From Chromobacterium rhizoryzae (GTDB lineage Bacteria; Pseudomonadota; Gammaproteobacteria; Burkholderiales; Chromobacteriaceae), in assembly GCF_020544465.1 (NCBI RefSeq), contig NZ_CP066126.1:2046001-2110000 (forward strand): a stretch of DNA of 64,000 nt, in the 5' to 3' direction. This document shows positions 42,741 through 58,168 of this stretch, in pieces. The position numbers were made by a program, and so were the translations under genes. Below the pieces are notes generated by a model, which worked only from the letters and a program-made list of their open reading frames with translations, was not told the DNA's origin and made no database searches. The first letter of the stretch is position 1. Each line of letters starts with the position of its first letter.

Positions 42741-43223
42741 TTAAAAGGTCCAGCGCAGGCTGAAGGTGGTGACGGCAACCCGCGTCTTGTGCGGGGTGTA
42801 GTCCATCTTGGGCACATAGCCCACTTCCAGCGCCAGTTTGCGAGTGCCTATGCTGAGCATGGGGAAGGCGACCACCTGCTTGACGCCGGAGCCGTCCAGA
42901 TAACCGACCAATAAGGTGGTGCCGGCGTAGAGCGGGCTGGATCCCAGCTGCCATTCCTTGCGCCAGCCGCCGGCGACGAACCAGGCCGTTTCGCGGAAGG
43001 AGTCGCGATAAGAGCCGACGCGGCCGATCCAGCGGCCGTCCGCGTCGTTGCCCAGCGGCGCCCATTCCAGCCCGAGGCCGGGGTTTTCTCCGTTGAAATC
43101 GCAACTCTTGCCGCTGCATTGGCTGTGTATGGACGCGCCGTAGGCCAGCAAGGAAAGATCATTGTCGGCGTGGGCCAGGGAACAGGCGGTCAATAGCAGG
43201 CCGGCGGCCAGGAGTGGCTTCAT
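42741..43223 (-). CDS. Small outer-membrane beta-barrel protein, function unknown
   Basis: 160 residues. A signal peptide ends at SLAHA. Alternating strands with aromatic girdles (GRWIGRVGSYRDSF, TAWFVAGGWRKEW, SPLYAGTTLLVGYL, LALEVGYVP) and the terminal Phe (LRWTF) are typical of an eight-strand outer-membrane barrel. The pattern resembles PagL/PagP-sized barrels, but I cannot see a certain catalytic triad. It stands alone, with repeat copy B at its 3' end and clpB divergent upstream. Confidence 0.7.
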   Translation of the reverse strand: MKPLLAAGLLLTACSLAHADNDLSLLAYGASIHSQCSGKSCDFNGENPGLGLEWAPLGNDADGRWIGRVGSYRDSFRETAWFVAGGWRKEWQLGSSPLYAGTTLLVGYLDGSGVKQVVAFPMLSIGTRKLALEVGYVPKMDYTPHKTRVAVTTFSLRWTF

Positions 43224-43407
43224 GGTGATACCCCTTTAATGAATATAAGCGATTACGCAAGTCAGGCGGCTCGGGACTTGGGTGGGCGGCTCTTGTTGGG
43301 TCAGTCCGGTTCCGCTCTTGATTTAATGCATAGATTAAATTTTTTGCCAAAGCCATAAATAAAATGCGTCTGAGGGAAAATCGGGTTCAAGATCGACGAT
43401 TGCGAGG

Positions 43408-43436
43408 CTTGAAAAGCAACTGGCCATGCCCAGATA
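43408..43436 (+). promoter_or_regulatory. Sigma32 heat-shock promoter of clpB
   Basis: CTTGAAA, 14 bases, CCCAGATA: exact -35 and a -10 with one or two mismatches to CCCCATNT, with spacing in the sigma32 range. The predicted start is near 43443, 25 bases before the clpB ATG. Confidence 0.85.
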
Positions 43437-43467
43437 GTGTTTATCAATCTTTCGAAGGAGCCACTCC

Positions 43468-46047
<2,580 letters not shown>

Positions 46048-46063
46048 ACGCAGGCCCGCTCGT

Positions 46064-46091
46064 AAAAAAAGCCCGGGAATCCGGGCTTTTT
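46064..46091. terminator. Bidirectional terminator between clpB and tag
   Basis: Seven A, GCCCGG, loop GAAT, CCGGGC, five T. It serves both convergent genes. Confidence 0.92.
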
Positions 46092-46106
46092 CTTTGGGCG
46101 GCGCGC

Positions 46107-46673
46107 TCAGCCGCGATCGGGGTGGCGGAAGCAGGCTGACATGTGGTCGTTGACCACGCCGCAGGCCTGCAGATAGGCGTAGATCACCGTGCTGCCGACG
46201 AAGTTCATGCCGGCTTTTTTCAGCGCCTTGCTGATGCGGTCGGACAGCTCGGTGCTGGCGGGCACCCGCTCGTCGTCGCGGCGGCGCAGTATCGGCCGGC
46301 CGTCCACATGCGCCCACAGCCAGTCGGCGAAACTGCCGTGTTGCCGCTGCATCTGCAGAAACACCTTGGCGTTGCGGATGGCGCTCCGGATCTTCAGCCG
46401 GTTGCGCACGATGCCGGCGTCCTGCATCAGGCGCTCAACGTCGCCGTCGTCCATCGCCGCCACCTTGACCGGGTCGAAGCCGTGAAAAGCGCGGCGGTAG
46501 CCGTCGCGCTTGCGCAGGATGGTGATCCAGGACAGGCCGGCCTGCGCGCCTTCCAGAATCAGCATCTCGAACAGCTTGCGGTCGTCGCGCTCGGGACATC
46601 CCCATTCCTCGTCGTGATAGGCGACGTAGAGCGGATCGTCGCCGCACCAGGCGCAGCGGGCCGGGGCCGGCAT
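46107..46673 (-). CDS. tag: DNA-3-methyladenine glycosylase I (Tag)
   Basis: 188 residues. The zinc-binding N-terminal Cys and the YHDEEWGCPERDDRKLFEML segment, the WITILRKRDGYRRAF region and the C-terminal NDHMSACFRH zinc-ligand motif are typical of Tag. It removes 3-methyladenine from alkylated DNA. The start overlaps the fliW stop by one base, so it is translated with fliW. Confidence 0.96.
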   Translation of the reverse strand: MPAPARCAWCGDDPLYVAYHDEEWGCPERDDRKLFEMLILEGAQAGLSWITILRKRDGYRRAFHGFDPVKVAAMDDGDVERLMQDAGIVRNRLKIRSAIRNAKVFLQMQRQHGSFADWLWAHVDGRPILRRRDDERVPASTELSDRISKALKKAGMNFVGSTVIYAYLQACGVVNDHMSACFRHPDRG

Positions 46674-47107
46674 CAGCGGTTATGCAGCAGGATGTCGCAC
46701 TGCAGCCCCACTTTTTGCAGGCCGGTGCGGCTTTGCAGATTGATCACCAGAGGATTGCGGATGTTCGCCTTCATCGTGGACAGCGCCGGGTGCTGTTCAT
46801 CGGCCTGATTGCTCAGCATCAGCAGAATGGCCACATCCTGCGGCCGCTGCAATTGCAGCTCGGCCACTTCGGCGTCGTCCAGCTCTATCTCATAGCGGAT
46901 GTCCAGCGCTTCCGGAGTGGTGATGCTGAAGATGACGCCGGCGTCGTCCAGCGATTGCAGCCAGAACACCTGCGGCTGGGCCTGGGTGGCGTTGTGGAAC
47001 AGCTTGAAGCGGGTGCAGTTTTCCAGCGCGGGAATGCCGCGCGGGAAGGTGATGACGGTGCTCTCGTCGATATCGACTTGGCCGAGCTGGCTGGACTGGA
47101 ACCGCAT
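46673..47107 (-). CDS. fliW: Flagellar assembly factor FliW
   Basis: 144 residues. The family pattern is clear: FPRGIPALENCTRFKLF near 20, FWLQSLDDAGVIFSITTPE near 48 and SQANIRNPLVIN-type text near 115. FliW binds flagellin and, where studied, antagonises CsrA to adjust flagellin translation. No csrA lies next to it here; instead tag is coupled downstream. An AGGAGGC site precedes the ATG. Confidence 0.94.
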   Translation of the reverse strand: MRFQSSQLGQVDIDESTVITFPRGIPALENCTRFKLFHNATQAQPQVFWLQSLDDAGVIFSITTPEALDIRYEIELDDAEVAELQLQRPQDVAILLMLSNQADEQHPALSTMKANIRNPLVINLQSRTGLQKVGLQCDILLHNR

Positions 47108-47313
47108 GGCGTGCCTCCTGGCGTGACAATGCTCTCATTATGCATGGCGACGACGGCAATTGCACAAGCGGAACGCCGCCGCGCGCGAAGATTGCAAGCC
47201 GTGGTTGTGGCCGAGGGCTTATCGGCCTATATCAATATTACTCGAATGTCGTATCTAAATTGGGTTGCGGACAGCCGGCAGGGCGCCCGCGCGCGATGCT
47301 AAGGGGAGATCCC

Positions 47314-48528
47314 ATGAGCTTGCCCGCCAAGCGGTTTCTGATTCTTGAAGACCAGCTGGTGCTGCGGAAACTGATTTCCCGCCAGGCCAGTTTCTTTAGT
47401 CGCTACGAAGTGGCCATCGACGAGTTCAGCGACCCGGCCGAGGCGCTGCGCAGCATCGGTGAGAACCACTACGACCTGATCGTCACCGATATCGGCATGC
47501 CGGGCATGAACGGCATCGACTTCATCAAGCACGTGGCCTTGCTCGGCTACCGGGCGGCCTTGCTGATCATTTCCGGCTATGACGGCAAAACCCTGAACAC
47601 CATCAGCGAGATGGCTTGCAGCCTGGGCATAGGCAGCACCCGCTTCCTGTCCAAGCCGTACTCGGCGGAGTCCTTTCTCACCGCGCTCAATAGCGTGTTC
47701 AACGATCTGGAGCGCGCCTACCAGGTGCAGCAGCTGGACGTGGAGGGCTTTTTCGCCGACGTCTGCTCCGGCGAATTCAAGCTGGAGATCGAACCCATCC
47801 TGGGCCTGCCCGGCCATCGGCTCGCCGGCTTCGACGTGACGGCCCTGATTCGGCCGCAGGGGCGGGTGGAGTGGGGCGCCGGTCTTTTCAATGTGCTGGC
47901 GCGCCGCAAAGGGGTCTCCGCCCTGGTGCTGGAAGAGCTGGTGGCCCGCATCGCCAGCCTGTTGGCCAGCCTGCGCCAGCAAGGCCTGGGCGAGGAGTGC
48001 GGCGTCAACGTGCGCATAGACAAAGCCTGTCTGGAGAGCGAGAACCTGTTCGACCACTGCCATGCCCAGTTGCAGCAGCGCGGCGTGCCGCCGCGCTTGC
48101 TGGGTTTCGAGCTGGCCGAGGGGCTGGGGCAGCAATCGCCGGCCCAGGCTTTCGAGAACGTCGCCAAGATCAAGTATCTGGGCTTCCGGCTGATCGCCGA
48201 TCATTTCGGCAGCGGTTCGCTGACCCAGAGCAATATGCTCAAGCTGCCGTTCGACCATGTGAACATCCCCATCGAATCCCTGCAATGGATACGCGCCATG
48301 CTGGGCGCGGACCCGCAGGCGCTGCGGTTCTTGCGCATCTACGGCTTGCCGCCGGGAGCCATCACCGCCAGCGGGGTGGACGAGGAGGAGGATGTGACGC
48401 TGGCGCAGGAGATGGGCTGCCCCTGCGTGCAAGGCGCTTATATGGCCTTGCCGGTGCGTGAAAACGAATTGAGCGACTATTTGCGGCGGAGTCAGGAAAC
48501 CGCGGCGGCGGAAGGGGGCGCGGGATGA
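47314..48528 (+). CDS. Response regulator with degenerate EAL domain
   Basis: 404 residues from the ATG at 47314 (AAGGGGAGATCCC upstream). A receiver domain (1-125) has Asp59 in DLIVTDIGMPG and a KPY lysine. The EAL-like domain (about 150-395) has lost its catalytic set: EAL is FDVTALIRP, the NIS site is VRID, DDFG is ADHFG, the lysine of KID is VNIP and AEGVET is SGVDEE. It should not hydrolyse c-di-GMP and may instead bind ligand or protein. The stop overlaps the next gene (ATGA), starting a three-gene signalling operon. Confidence 0.88.
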   Translation: MSLPAKRFLILEDQLVLRKLISRQASFFSRYEVAIDEFSDPAEALRSIGENHYDLIVTDIGMPGMNGIDFIKHVALLGYRAALLIISGYDGKTLNTISEMACSLGIGSTRFLSKPYSAESFLTALNSVFNDLERAYQVQQLDVEGFFADVCSGEFKLEIEPILGLPGHRLAGFDVTALIRPQGRVEWGAGLFNVLARRKGVSALVLEELVARIASLLASLRQQGLGEECGVNVRIDKACLESENLFDHCHAQLQQRGVPPRLLGFELAEGLGQQSPAQAFENVAKIKYLGFRLIADHFGSGSLTQSNMLKLPFDHVNIPIESLQWIRAMLGADPQALRFLRIYGLPPGAITASGVDEEEDVTLAQEMGCPCVQGAYMALPVRENELSDYLRRSQETAAAEGGAG

Positions 48529-49256
48529 GTATCGCGGCGGTGGACTTCTCGCGGATGCGGATATTGGTCGTGGACGACCAGACTCTGGTGCGCTCCTTGA
48601 TCAGTCAGGCTTTGCAGACCATGGGCATGCGCTCGGACGCTATCTTCCAGACTGCGGACGGCACCGCGTCGATGCGCTTGCTGGATATCCGCATGGTGGA
48701 CCTGGTGCTGTGCGATGTGCAGATGGCGCCGATGAACGGCATGGATCTGCTCAAGGAACTGCGCTGCGGCCACACCATGAATCCTTCCAATCTGCCCTTT
48801 GTGTTCCTGTCCGGCCATGCGGATCGCAGCAATGTGGTGCTGGCCAGCCAGTTGCACGCAGACGGCTTCGTGGTCAAGCCGCCGAAGCCGGCCGATGTGG
48901 AGAAGGCCATCGTGGCGGCGATGCAGCGCAAGCGGCCGGAGATCGATCCGTTCAGCTACTACGGCGTGTCCACCGGCACCGAATACGACCGCAAGGTTTT
49001 CGGCCGGCTGTTCGACGCTCCGGCGTTGCCCGAAGCGCCGCCGGGTATGGCGGTCAGCCTGCTCACGGTGAAGGCGGGCGCGGTGCTGGCTCAGGACCTG
49101 CACAGCAAGCACGGCCATTTGCTGCTGCCGCGCGGCGCGGCCATCTCCGCCAACCAGATCACGGTGCTGCGCGATTTCAGCGACCGCTACGGTGTTTTGC
49201 GGCTCTTCGTCGAGGAGGTTTCCGAGACGGAGGCCGAGTCGTCACGTGAGCTCTGA
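48525..49256 (+). CDS. Response regulator with unusual C-terminal domain
   Basis: 243 residues. Receiver domain (about 10-135) with Asp64 in LVLCDVQMAP, acidic pair VDD and KPP lysine. The C-terminal 100 residues contain VKAGAVLAQDLHSKHGHLLLPRGAAIS split over two strands, a pattern seen just before HD-GYP domains and in some small regulators, but no HD-GYP domain follows. It has no DNA-binding domain. Translationally coupled to the degenerate EAL gene and 10 bases before the hybrid kinase. Confidence 0.85.
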   Translation: MSIAAVDFSRMRILVVDDQTLVRSLISQALQTMGMRSDAIFQTADGTASMRLLDIRMVDLVLCDVQMAPMNGMDLLKELRCGHTMNPSNLPFVFLSGHADRSNVVLASQLHADGFVVKPPKPADVEKAIVAAMQRKRPEIDPFSYYGVSTGTEYDRKVFGRLFDAPALPEAPPGMAVSLLTVKAGAVLAQDLHSKHGHLLLPRGAAISANQITVLRDFSDRYGVLRLFVEEVSETEAESSREL

Positions 49257-49266
49257 GCGGCCGTCG

Positions 49267-53130
<3,864 letters not shown>

Positions 53131-53131
53131 G

Positions 53132-53256
53132 GTACGGTTCAAAGTCCGCAGCGCGCCGACGACGCGGCGGGGGGGCCGGGCATTGAAATGCCCATGCGCC
53201 GTATGAGCAAAACCGCTTTCTTTGTCGCAGGCCGCTAGACTTTGAACAGGTTCTGA
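53132..53256 (+). repeat. Intergenic repeat family, copy C (degraded)
   Basis: Begins GGTTCAAAGTCCGC and ends GACTTTGAACAGGTTCTGA. The right half shares CGTATGAGCA and the end sequence with copy B; the left half has diverged. It lies between the hybrid kinase and the ferritin-like gene. Confidence 0.5.
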
Positions 53257-53287
53257 GGCGAGGCGAGATCGGCTAAAATACCCGGCC

Positions 53288-54121
53288 ATGAGCGAGTCGA
53301 CATCTCTTTACCCGCAGTTGGAAGCGGCGCTGCTGTGCGGCGACGTCGAGCGCAAGATGACGCTGGCGACGGCGGTCTTGCACGGCTGGCGTTTAGACGC
53401 GTTGCCGCGCCGCGCGGACGCGCCGCCGGCCTATCCTTTGCCGGAGGCCGGACGGCCGCCGCTGCCGGAACTGGTCCATCCGTCCAAGGTGCCCAAGCGC
53501 AGCCTGTCCTCCCGGCAGGGGCACGCCGCGCTGCTCCACGCCATCGCCCATATCGAATTCAACGCGGTCAACCTGGCGCTGGACGCCGCTTGGCGCTTCC
53601 GCGAGATGCCGGACGCCTTCGTCAGCGACTGGTTGCAAGTCGCCGCGGAAGAAGCGCGCCACTTCTCCCTTCTGCTGCGGCGTCTGCGAGAGCTGGGCCA
53701 CGACTACGGCGATTTCCCCGCTCACAACGGCCTGTGGGCGATGAGCTGCAAGACCGATTACGATCCGCTGGCGCGAATGGCCCTGGTGCCCAGGGTGCTG
53801 GAGGCGCGCGGCCTGGACGTGACGCCGGGCATTCAGCGGCGGCTGGCCGGCATTGGCGATCACGCGAGCGTGGCGGTGCTGGACATCATCCTGCGCGAGG
53901 AAGTGGGACATGTGCGTATCGGCAACGCCTGGTTCGGCCGGCTGTGCCGGCAGCGGGGGCTGGAGCCGGAGGCCTGTTTTCAGGAACTGCTGCGGCGCCA
54001 CGATGTCCAGCTTTACCGCGGGGCCTATAATCTGGCCGCCCGCGAGCGGGCGGGGTTTTCAGCCAAGGAGCTGGAAGCGCTGCGCGCCTTGTGCGAAGAC
54101 GACACAGCTCCAGCCGGCTAG
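53288..54121 (+). CDS. Ferritin-like DUF455 protein
   Basis: 277 residues. Three metal-ligand motifs of the ferritin-like fold are visible: AHIEFNAVNLALD near 87, AAEEARHFSLLLRRL near 118 and REEVGHVRIGN near 203. DUF455 proteins are probable diiron enzymes of unknown substrate, distantly related to MiaE-type hydroxylases. No signal peptide, so it is cytoplasmic. A small membrane-protein gene follows after 32 bases. Confidence 0.88.
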   Translation: MSESTSLYPQLEAALLCGDVERKMTLATAVLHGWRLDALPRRADAPPAYPLPEAGRPPLPELVHPSKVPKRSLSSRQGHAALLHAIAHIEFNAVNLALDAAWRFREMPDAFVSDWLQVAAEEARHFSLLLRRLRELGHDYGDFPAHNGLWAMSCKTDYDPLARMALVPRVLEARGLDVTPGIQRRLAGIGDHASVAVLDIILREEVGHVRIGNAWFGRLCRQRGLEPEACFQELLRRHDVQLYRGAYNLAARERAGFSAKELEALRALCEDDTAPAG

Positions 54122-54153
54122 AATGCCGGCGGCCTCACCTGGAACGATGAAAC

Positions 54154-54369
54154 ATGCTATTGAATTTGTTTAAGAAGATGCAAAGGCAGCGGCGCTTCGC
54201 CATGACGGTGCTGCTGCTCAGCACCTTGGCCTTTGCGCTCAGCTCGGCGCTGTGGCGCGGCCTGGACGGCGGCCCCGGCCCCTTGCTGGCCATTCTGTGT
54301 CCGCTGGCGATGCTGCTGGCCCTGATCTGCCAGTTCAGCGCTTTGTTGGCATTGGCGAAAAGACCTTAA
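54154..54369 (+). CDS. Small two-helix membrane protein
   Basis: 71 residues, not recognised. A basic N-terminus (FKKMQRQRRF) precedes two hydrophobic stretches, about 16-34 and 43-66, so a helical hairpin with both ends inside is predicted. Codon use agrees with neighbours. It may be co-transcribed with the DUF455 gene. Confidence 0.6.
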   Translation: MLLNLFKKMQRQRRFAMTVLLLSTLAFALSSALWRGLDGGPGPLLAILCPLAMLLALICQFSALLALAKRP

Positions 54370-54428
54370 ACCGGAAAAGGATTTTTAAAACAGCGGCTTA
54401 AAGTGTTGCTTGCGGACGGCGCGCGGAC

Positions 54429-54512
54429 TTGACTGCCACCGGCAGGCCGCGCATAATCGCCCCCGTATCGATAAGGGTCAGGGCTCCACATTGGGTGGAG
54501 CCTTTGCTTTTT
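54429..54512 (+). promoter_or_regulatory. Promoter followed by an intrinsic terminator: attenuator-like leader
   Basis: TTGACT (54429-54434), 17 bases, CATAAT (54452-54457) is a good sigma70 promoter with a start near 54465. About 17 bases later GGCTCCAC (54482-54489) pairs with GTGGAGCC (54495-54502), followed by TTTGCTTTTT. The next gene starts at 54536 after CGGAGAAA. Transcripts from this promoter must therefore pass a terminator before the gene, or end as a short RNA of about 45 nt. Confidence 0.6.
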
Positions 54513-54535
54513 GGAATTTTCGGAGAAACCGAGTC

Positions 54536-54955
54536 ATGGACCATCAGGCATTCCTGCGCCAATTGGAAACCAACGCGCTGCCTGCATCCGACTTCAACCA
54601 CCGCGCGCACCTGTACGCCGCCTGGGCCTACCGCCGCCAATACCCGGCGCCGGAAGCCGCCGCCCGCTGCGCGCGCGCGCTGTCCCGTTTCGCCATGGTG
54701 AACGGCGCGGCGATGAAGTACCACCACACCCTGACCATGGCCATCCTGGTGATTCTGTACAGCCGGATGGCCAGCCAGCCGCAGTTGCTGGACGATTGGG
54801 AGGCGTTCGCCAGCCACTGCCCGGACATGCTGGCCGACCCCCGCGCCGTGATTCTGCAACACTATTCTTCAGAGCGCCTGGACGACGATTCGGCGCGCAA
54901 AGGCTTTGTCGAGCCGGACCGCGAGCCGCTGCCGATGTCCTGTCTGCTGCACTGA
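54536..54955 (+). CDS. Conserved hypothetical protein of about 140 residues
   Basis: 139 residues from the ATG at 54536 (CGGAGAAACC upstream). It is helical throughout, with histidine-rich spots (SDFNHRAHLYAAW near 20, MKYHHTLTMAILVILY near 62) and a C-terminal PMSCLLH. The two His-containing helices could bind a metal. There is no signal peptide. Function unknown. trhP follows after 32 bases and may share the transcript. Confidence 0.75.
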   Translation: MDHQAFLRQLETNALPASDFNHRAHLYAAWAYRRQYPAPEAAARCARALSRFAMVNGAAMKYHHTLTMAILVILYSRMASQPQLLDDWEAFASHCPDMLADPRAVILQHYSSERLDDDSARKGFVEPDREPLPMSCLLH

Positions 54956-54987
54956 GCCCACCGCTCAACGAACCCACAGAATAAACA

Positions 54988-56331
54988 ATGAAAGCACCAG
55001 AACTTCTGTTGCCGGCCGGCACGCTGGACAAGATGCGCGCCGCCTACGACTTCGGCGCCGACGCCGTCTACGCCGGCCAGCCGCGCTACAGCCTGCGCGC
55101 CCGCAACAACGACTTCAAGCTGGAAGAGCTGAAGCAGGGCATAGACGAAGCCCACGCGCGCGGCAAACTGTTCTTCGTCGCCAGCAACCTCTTGCCGCAC
55201 AACAGCAAGATCAAGACCTATATGGCCGATATGGAGCCGGTGATCGCGATGAAGCCGGACGCGCTGATCATGGCCGATCCCGGCCTGATCATGATGGTGC
55301 GCGAAAAATGGCCGGAAGTGCCCATCCATTTGTCGGTGCAGGCCAATACCGTCAATTACATGGGCGTCAAGTTCTGGCAGAAGCTGGGCGTGTCGCGCAT
55401 CATTCTGTCGCGCGAACTGAGCTTGGACGAGATCGCCGAAATCCGCCAGCAATGCCCGGACATCGAGCTGGAAGTCTTCGTGCACGGCGCGCTGTGCATC
55501 GCTTACTCCGGCCGCTGCCTGCTGTCCGGCTACTTCAATCACCGCGATCCGAACCAGGGCACCTGTACCAACGCCTGCCGCTGGGATTACAAGGTGCACG
55601 ACACTCAGGGCGACGACGCCGGCGATGTGCAGACCATCCAGTTCGACTTCAACAAGGCGCTGGAAGAGGCCAATCAGAGTTTCGCCTCCTGCGGCGGCGC
55701 CGAGCGCCATCCGCTGGCGGACAAGACCTATCTGATCGAAGAAGGCAGCCGTCCCGGCGAACTGATGCCCATCATCGAAGACGAGCACGGCACCTACATC
55801 ATGAACTCCAAGGACCTGCGCGCGGTGGAGCAGGTGGAGAAGCTGGCCAAAATCGGCGTGGATTCGCTGAAGATCGAAGGCCGCACCAAGAGCTTGTACT
55901 ACGTGGCGCGCGCGGCTCAGGTCTACCGCAAGGCGATCGACGACGCCGTGGCCGGCCGCCCGTTCGACCTCGGCCTGCTGGCCGAGCTGGACGGCCTCGC
56001 CAACCGCGGCTACACCCCGGGCTTCCTGGAGCGTCACCAGACCCAGGAATACCAGAACTACCTCACCGGTCATTCCAAGGCCAAGCAGAGCCAGTACGTC
56101 GGCGACGTGCTGTCGGTGGACGCCGACGGCTGGGCGCTGATCGAGGTGAAGAACCGCTTCGCGGTGGGCGATCGCATCGAAGTGATCCACCCCAGCGGCA
56201 ATCAGATCATCGAGCTGGCGCAGATGACGCGCAAGGACCAGCCGGTGGAAGTGGCGGCCGGCAACGGCATGCAGGTCAAGATCCCCGGCATGCATGGCAA
56301 GGAAAAGGCCTTGCTGGCGCGGTTGTTCTGA
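54988..56331 (+). CDS. trhP: tRNA uridine-34 5-hydroxylation protein TrhP (YegQ), U32 family
   Basis: 447 residues. The U32 signature EVFVHGALCIAYSGRCLLSG lies near 165-184 and the further cysteines GTCTNACRWDYK near 192, giving the four-cysteine iron-sulphur site. The N-terminal barrel begins ELLLPAGTLDKMRAAYDFGA. TrhP makes 5-hydroxyuridine at position 34 of tRNA from prephenate, working alongside TrhO. With mnmC and mnmH this is the third U34-modifying enzyme in the window. A terminator follows. Confidence 0.94.
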   Translation: MKAPELLLPAGTLDKMRAAYDFGADAVYAGQPRYSLRARNNDFKLEELKQGIDEAHARGKLFFVASNLLPHNSKIKTYMADMEPVIAMKPDALIMADPGLIMMVREKWPEVPIHLSVQANTVNYMGVKFWQKLGVSRIILSRELSLDEIAEIRQQCPDIELEVFVHGALCIAYSGRCLLSGYFNHRDPNQGTCTNACRWDYKVHDTQGDDAGDVQTIQFDFNKALEEANQSFASCGGAERHPLADKTYLIEEGSRPGELMPIIEDEHGTYIMNSKDLRAVEQVEKLAKIGVDSLKIEGRTKSLYYVARAAQVYRKAIDDAVAGRPFDLGLLAELDGLANRGYTPGFLERHQTQEYQNYLTGHSKAKQSQYVGDVLSVDADGWALIEVKNRFAVGDRIEVIHPSGNQIIELAQMTRKDQPVEVAAGNGMQVKIPGMHGKEKALLARLF

Positions 56332-56360
56332 AGCGCGTCGACGCGGATTTTCGCCTAAGC

Positions 56361-56387
56361 GGGCGGCCATTGCGGCCGCCCGTTTTT
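56361..56387 (+). terminator. Terminator after trhP
   Basis: GGGCGGCC, loop ATTGC, GGCCGCCC, G and five T. Confidence 0.92.
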
Positions 56388-57073
56388 CATGGCCGCCAGC
56401 TTGGGAAACGGGCTGTTGAATGTTGAACATAGTTAACGTGACGAGCACAGTCTGTGGTAATCGTGTTTATTTTTTTGCGCGGCAGCATCGATAAAAGTTG
56501 CGCAGCTCTAAAAACATGGTTAAAAAGTAATGGCGTTACAGATAGATGTGTGAATTTTATTAAACACACGCTGGACGCGGAGAGATGAGAAAGAAGAGGA
56601 GACGATGGAGGCCGGCCGCAGCCTGTTGGGGGCGGCGCCAGCCGGTTTTCCGCACAGGTTTCCCTTGTCCGCGCGTCGTCGTTTCGACGGCGCGCGGGCC
56701 GTAATGACCCTTGGCACCTTGTCGCTTGGAGCAGGCGCGTGGAAGTTGTCCGCGATCTCGGGAGCGCTCGCGAGCCGCGCGCCTCATCCCGATGCGCGGC
56801 GGCTTGCGGGCCGGCTCTTACAAATCGTAGCGAACGGACAGCTGGAATCTCGCGCGATGCAGTGTAAGTTGGCAATGCGGCGCGTGTCGTCGGCAGTCGC
56901 CGGCAACGGCGTTTCGGCGCGCAGGCATCGCCTTGGGCCTTGGGCGGCTTCCGCCGCCAAGGGAGAGGGAGCGGCGTCATGGCCCGGCAACGGGCGAGGA
57001 GGGCGGCGCTGAACTTGTCGTCGGTCAGGCCGCGCCTACGCCGGCTGCGGTCGTTCCATTGAGGAAACCTGTC
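56388..57073 (+). promoter_or_regulatory. 686-bp gene-free region upstream of potF
   Basis: The first part (56400-56570) is AT-rich with GTGTG-N12-CACAC at 56548-56569 and several A/T runs, suitable for a promoter region. The second part is GC-rich and includes a stem formed by CCTTGG-GCGGC and GCCGC-CAAGG (about 56938-56962), which would lie in the potF leader. The open frames here lack ribosome-binding sites and family features, so I see no gene. Confidence 0.4.
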
Positions 57074-58168
57074 ATGAAGAAGCTGGTTCGCAATCTGTGT
57101 TGTTCGCTGCTGCTGCTCCCCGCGATGGGCGCGCAGGCGGAAGACAAGGCGCTGAACGTGTACAACTGGTCGGACTACATCGCCAAGTCCACCATCCCCG
57201 GGTTTGAAAAACAGAGCGGCATCAAGGTCAAGTACGACGTTTACGACAGCGACGACACCTTGCAGGCCAAGATGCTGACCGGGCGCGCCGGTTACGACGT
57301 CGTGGCGCCCACGTCCAACTTCATGGCCAAGCAGATCGAGGCCGGCATCTATCAGAAGCTGGACAAATCCAAGCTGCCCAATCTGGCCAATCTGGACAAG
57401 GCCTTGATGGCCAAGATCGTCGACGCGGACCCGGGCAACGCCCACGGCGTGCCCTGGGCCTACGGCACCGACGGGCTGGGCTATAACCTGAACAAGGTCA
57501 AGGCGGCGCTGGGCAAGGATACGCCGCTGGACAGCTGGGACATCCTGTTCGATCCCAAATACGTGTCCAAGCTGAAAGGCTGCGGCGTGTCGGTGCTGGA
57601 CCAGGCCAACGACGTGTTCGCCGTCGCCTTGCACCATCTGGGTAAGGACCCGAACAGCAAGAACCCCGCCGACTACCAGGCCGCCTTCGCCGCGCTGAAG
57701 AAAATCCGGCCCTACATCACCCAGTTCAACTCCTCGGGCTACATCAACGACCTGGCCAACGGCGACATCTGCCTGGCGCTGGGCTTCTCCGGCGACATCA
57801 ATATCGCCAAGCACCGCGCCCGCGAGGCCAAGCGGCCTTACCAGCTGGCTTATGTGATCCCCAAGAGCGGCGCGCCGCTCTGGTTCGACGTGATGGTGGT
57901 GCCCAAGGACGCGCCGCATCCGGAGGCGGCGCACAAATGGATCAATTACATCCAGTCGCCGGAAGTCAACGCCGCGATCACCAATGAAGTGTTCTATCCC
58001 ACCGCCAACGCCGCCGCGCGCAAATTCGTGAAGCCGGAAATCGCCAACGATCCGGCGGTGTATCCGCCGGAGGCGGTGGTGAAGACGCTGTTCCTGCTCA
58101 AGCCCTTGCCGGCGGACATCATGCGCCTGCAAAACCGGCTGTGGACACAGCTTAAGACCGGTCATTGA
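57074..58168 (+). CDS. potF: Periplasmic putrescine/polyamine-binding protein (PotF type)
   Basis: 364 residues from the ATG at 57074 (GAGGAAACC upstream). A signal peptide ends at MGAQA, followed by the family start NVYNWSDYIAKSTIPGFEKQ. Other PotF features are YDVVAPTSNFMAKQI, VPWAYGTDGLGYN and DVMVVPKDAPHPEAAHKWIN. It binds putrescine or spermidine and delivers it to PotH/PotI. The 292 bases after it contain neither the expected potG ATPase nor another gene. Confidence 0.92.
   Translation: MKKLVRNLCCSLLLLPAMGAQAEDKALNVYNWSDYIAKSTIPGFEKQSGIKVKYDVYDSDDTLQAKMLTGRAGYDVVAPTSNFMAKQIEAGIYQKLDKSKLPNLANLDKALMAKIVDADPGNAHGVPWAYGTDGLGYNLNKVKAALGKDTPLDSWDILFDPKYVSKLKGCGVSVLDQANDVFAVALHHLGKDPNSKNPADYQAAFAALKKIRPYITQFNSSGYINDLANGDICLALGFSGDINIAKHRAREAKRPYQLAYVIPKSGAPLWFDVMVVPKDAPHPEAAHKWINYIQSPEVNAAITNEVFYPTANAAARKFVKPEIANDPAVYPPEAVVKTLFLLKPLPADIMRLQNRLWTQLKTGH

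Noticed and set aside
56605..57012. 135-codon frame upstream of potF
   Set aside because: Arg/Ala/Gly-rich as expected of random GC-rich sequence; no start signals.
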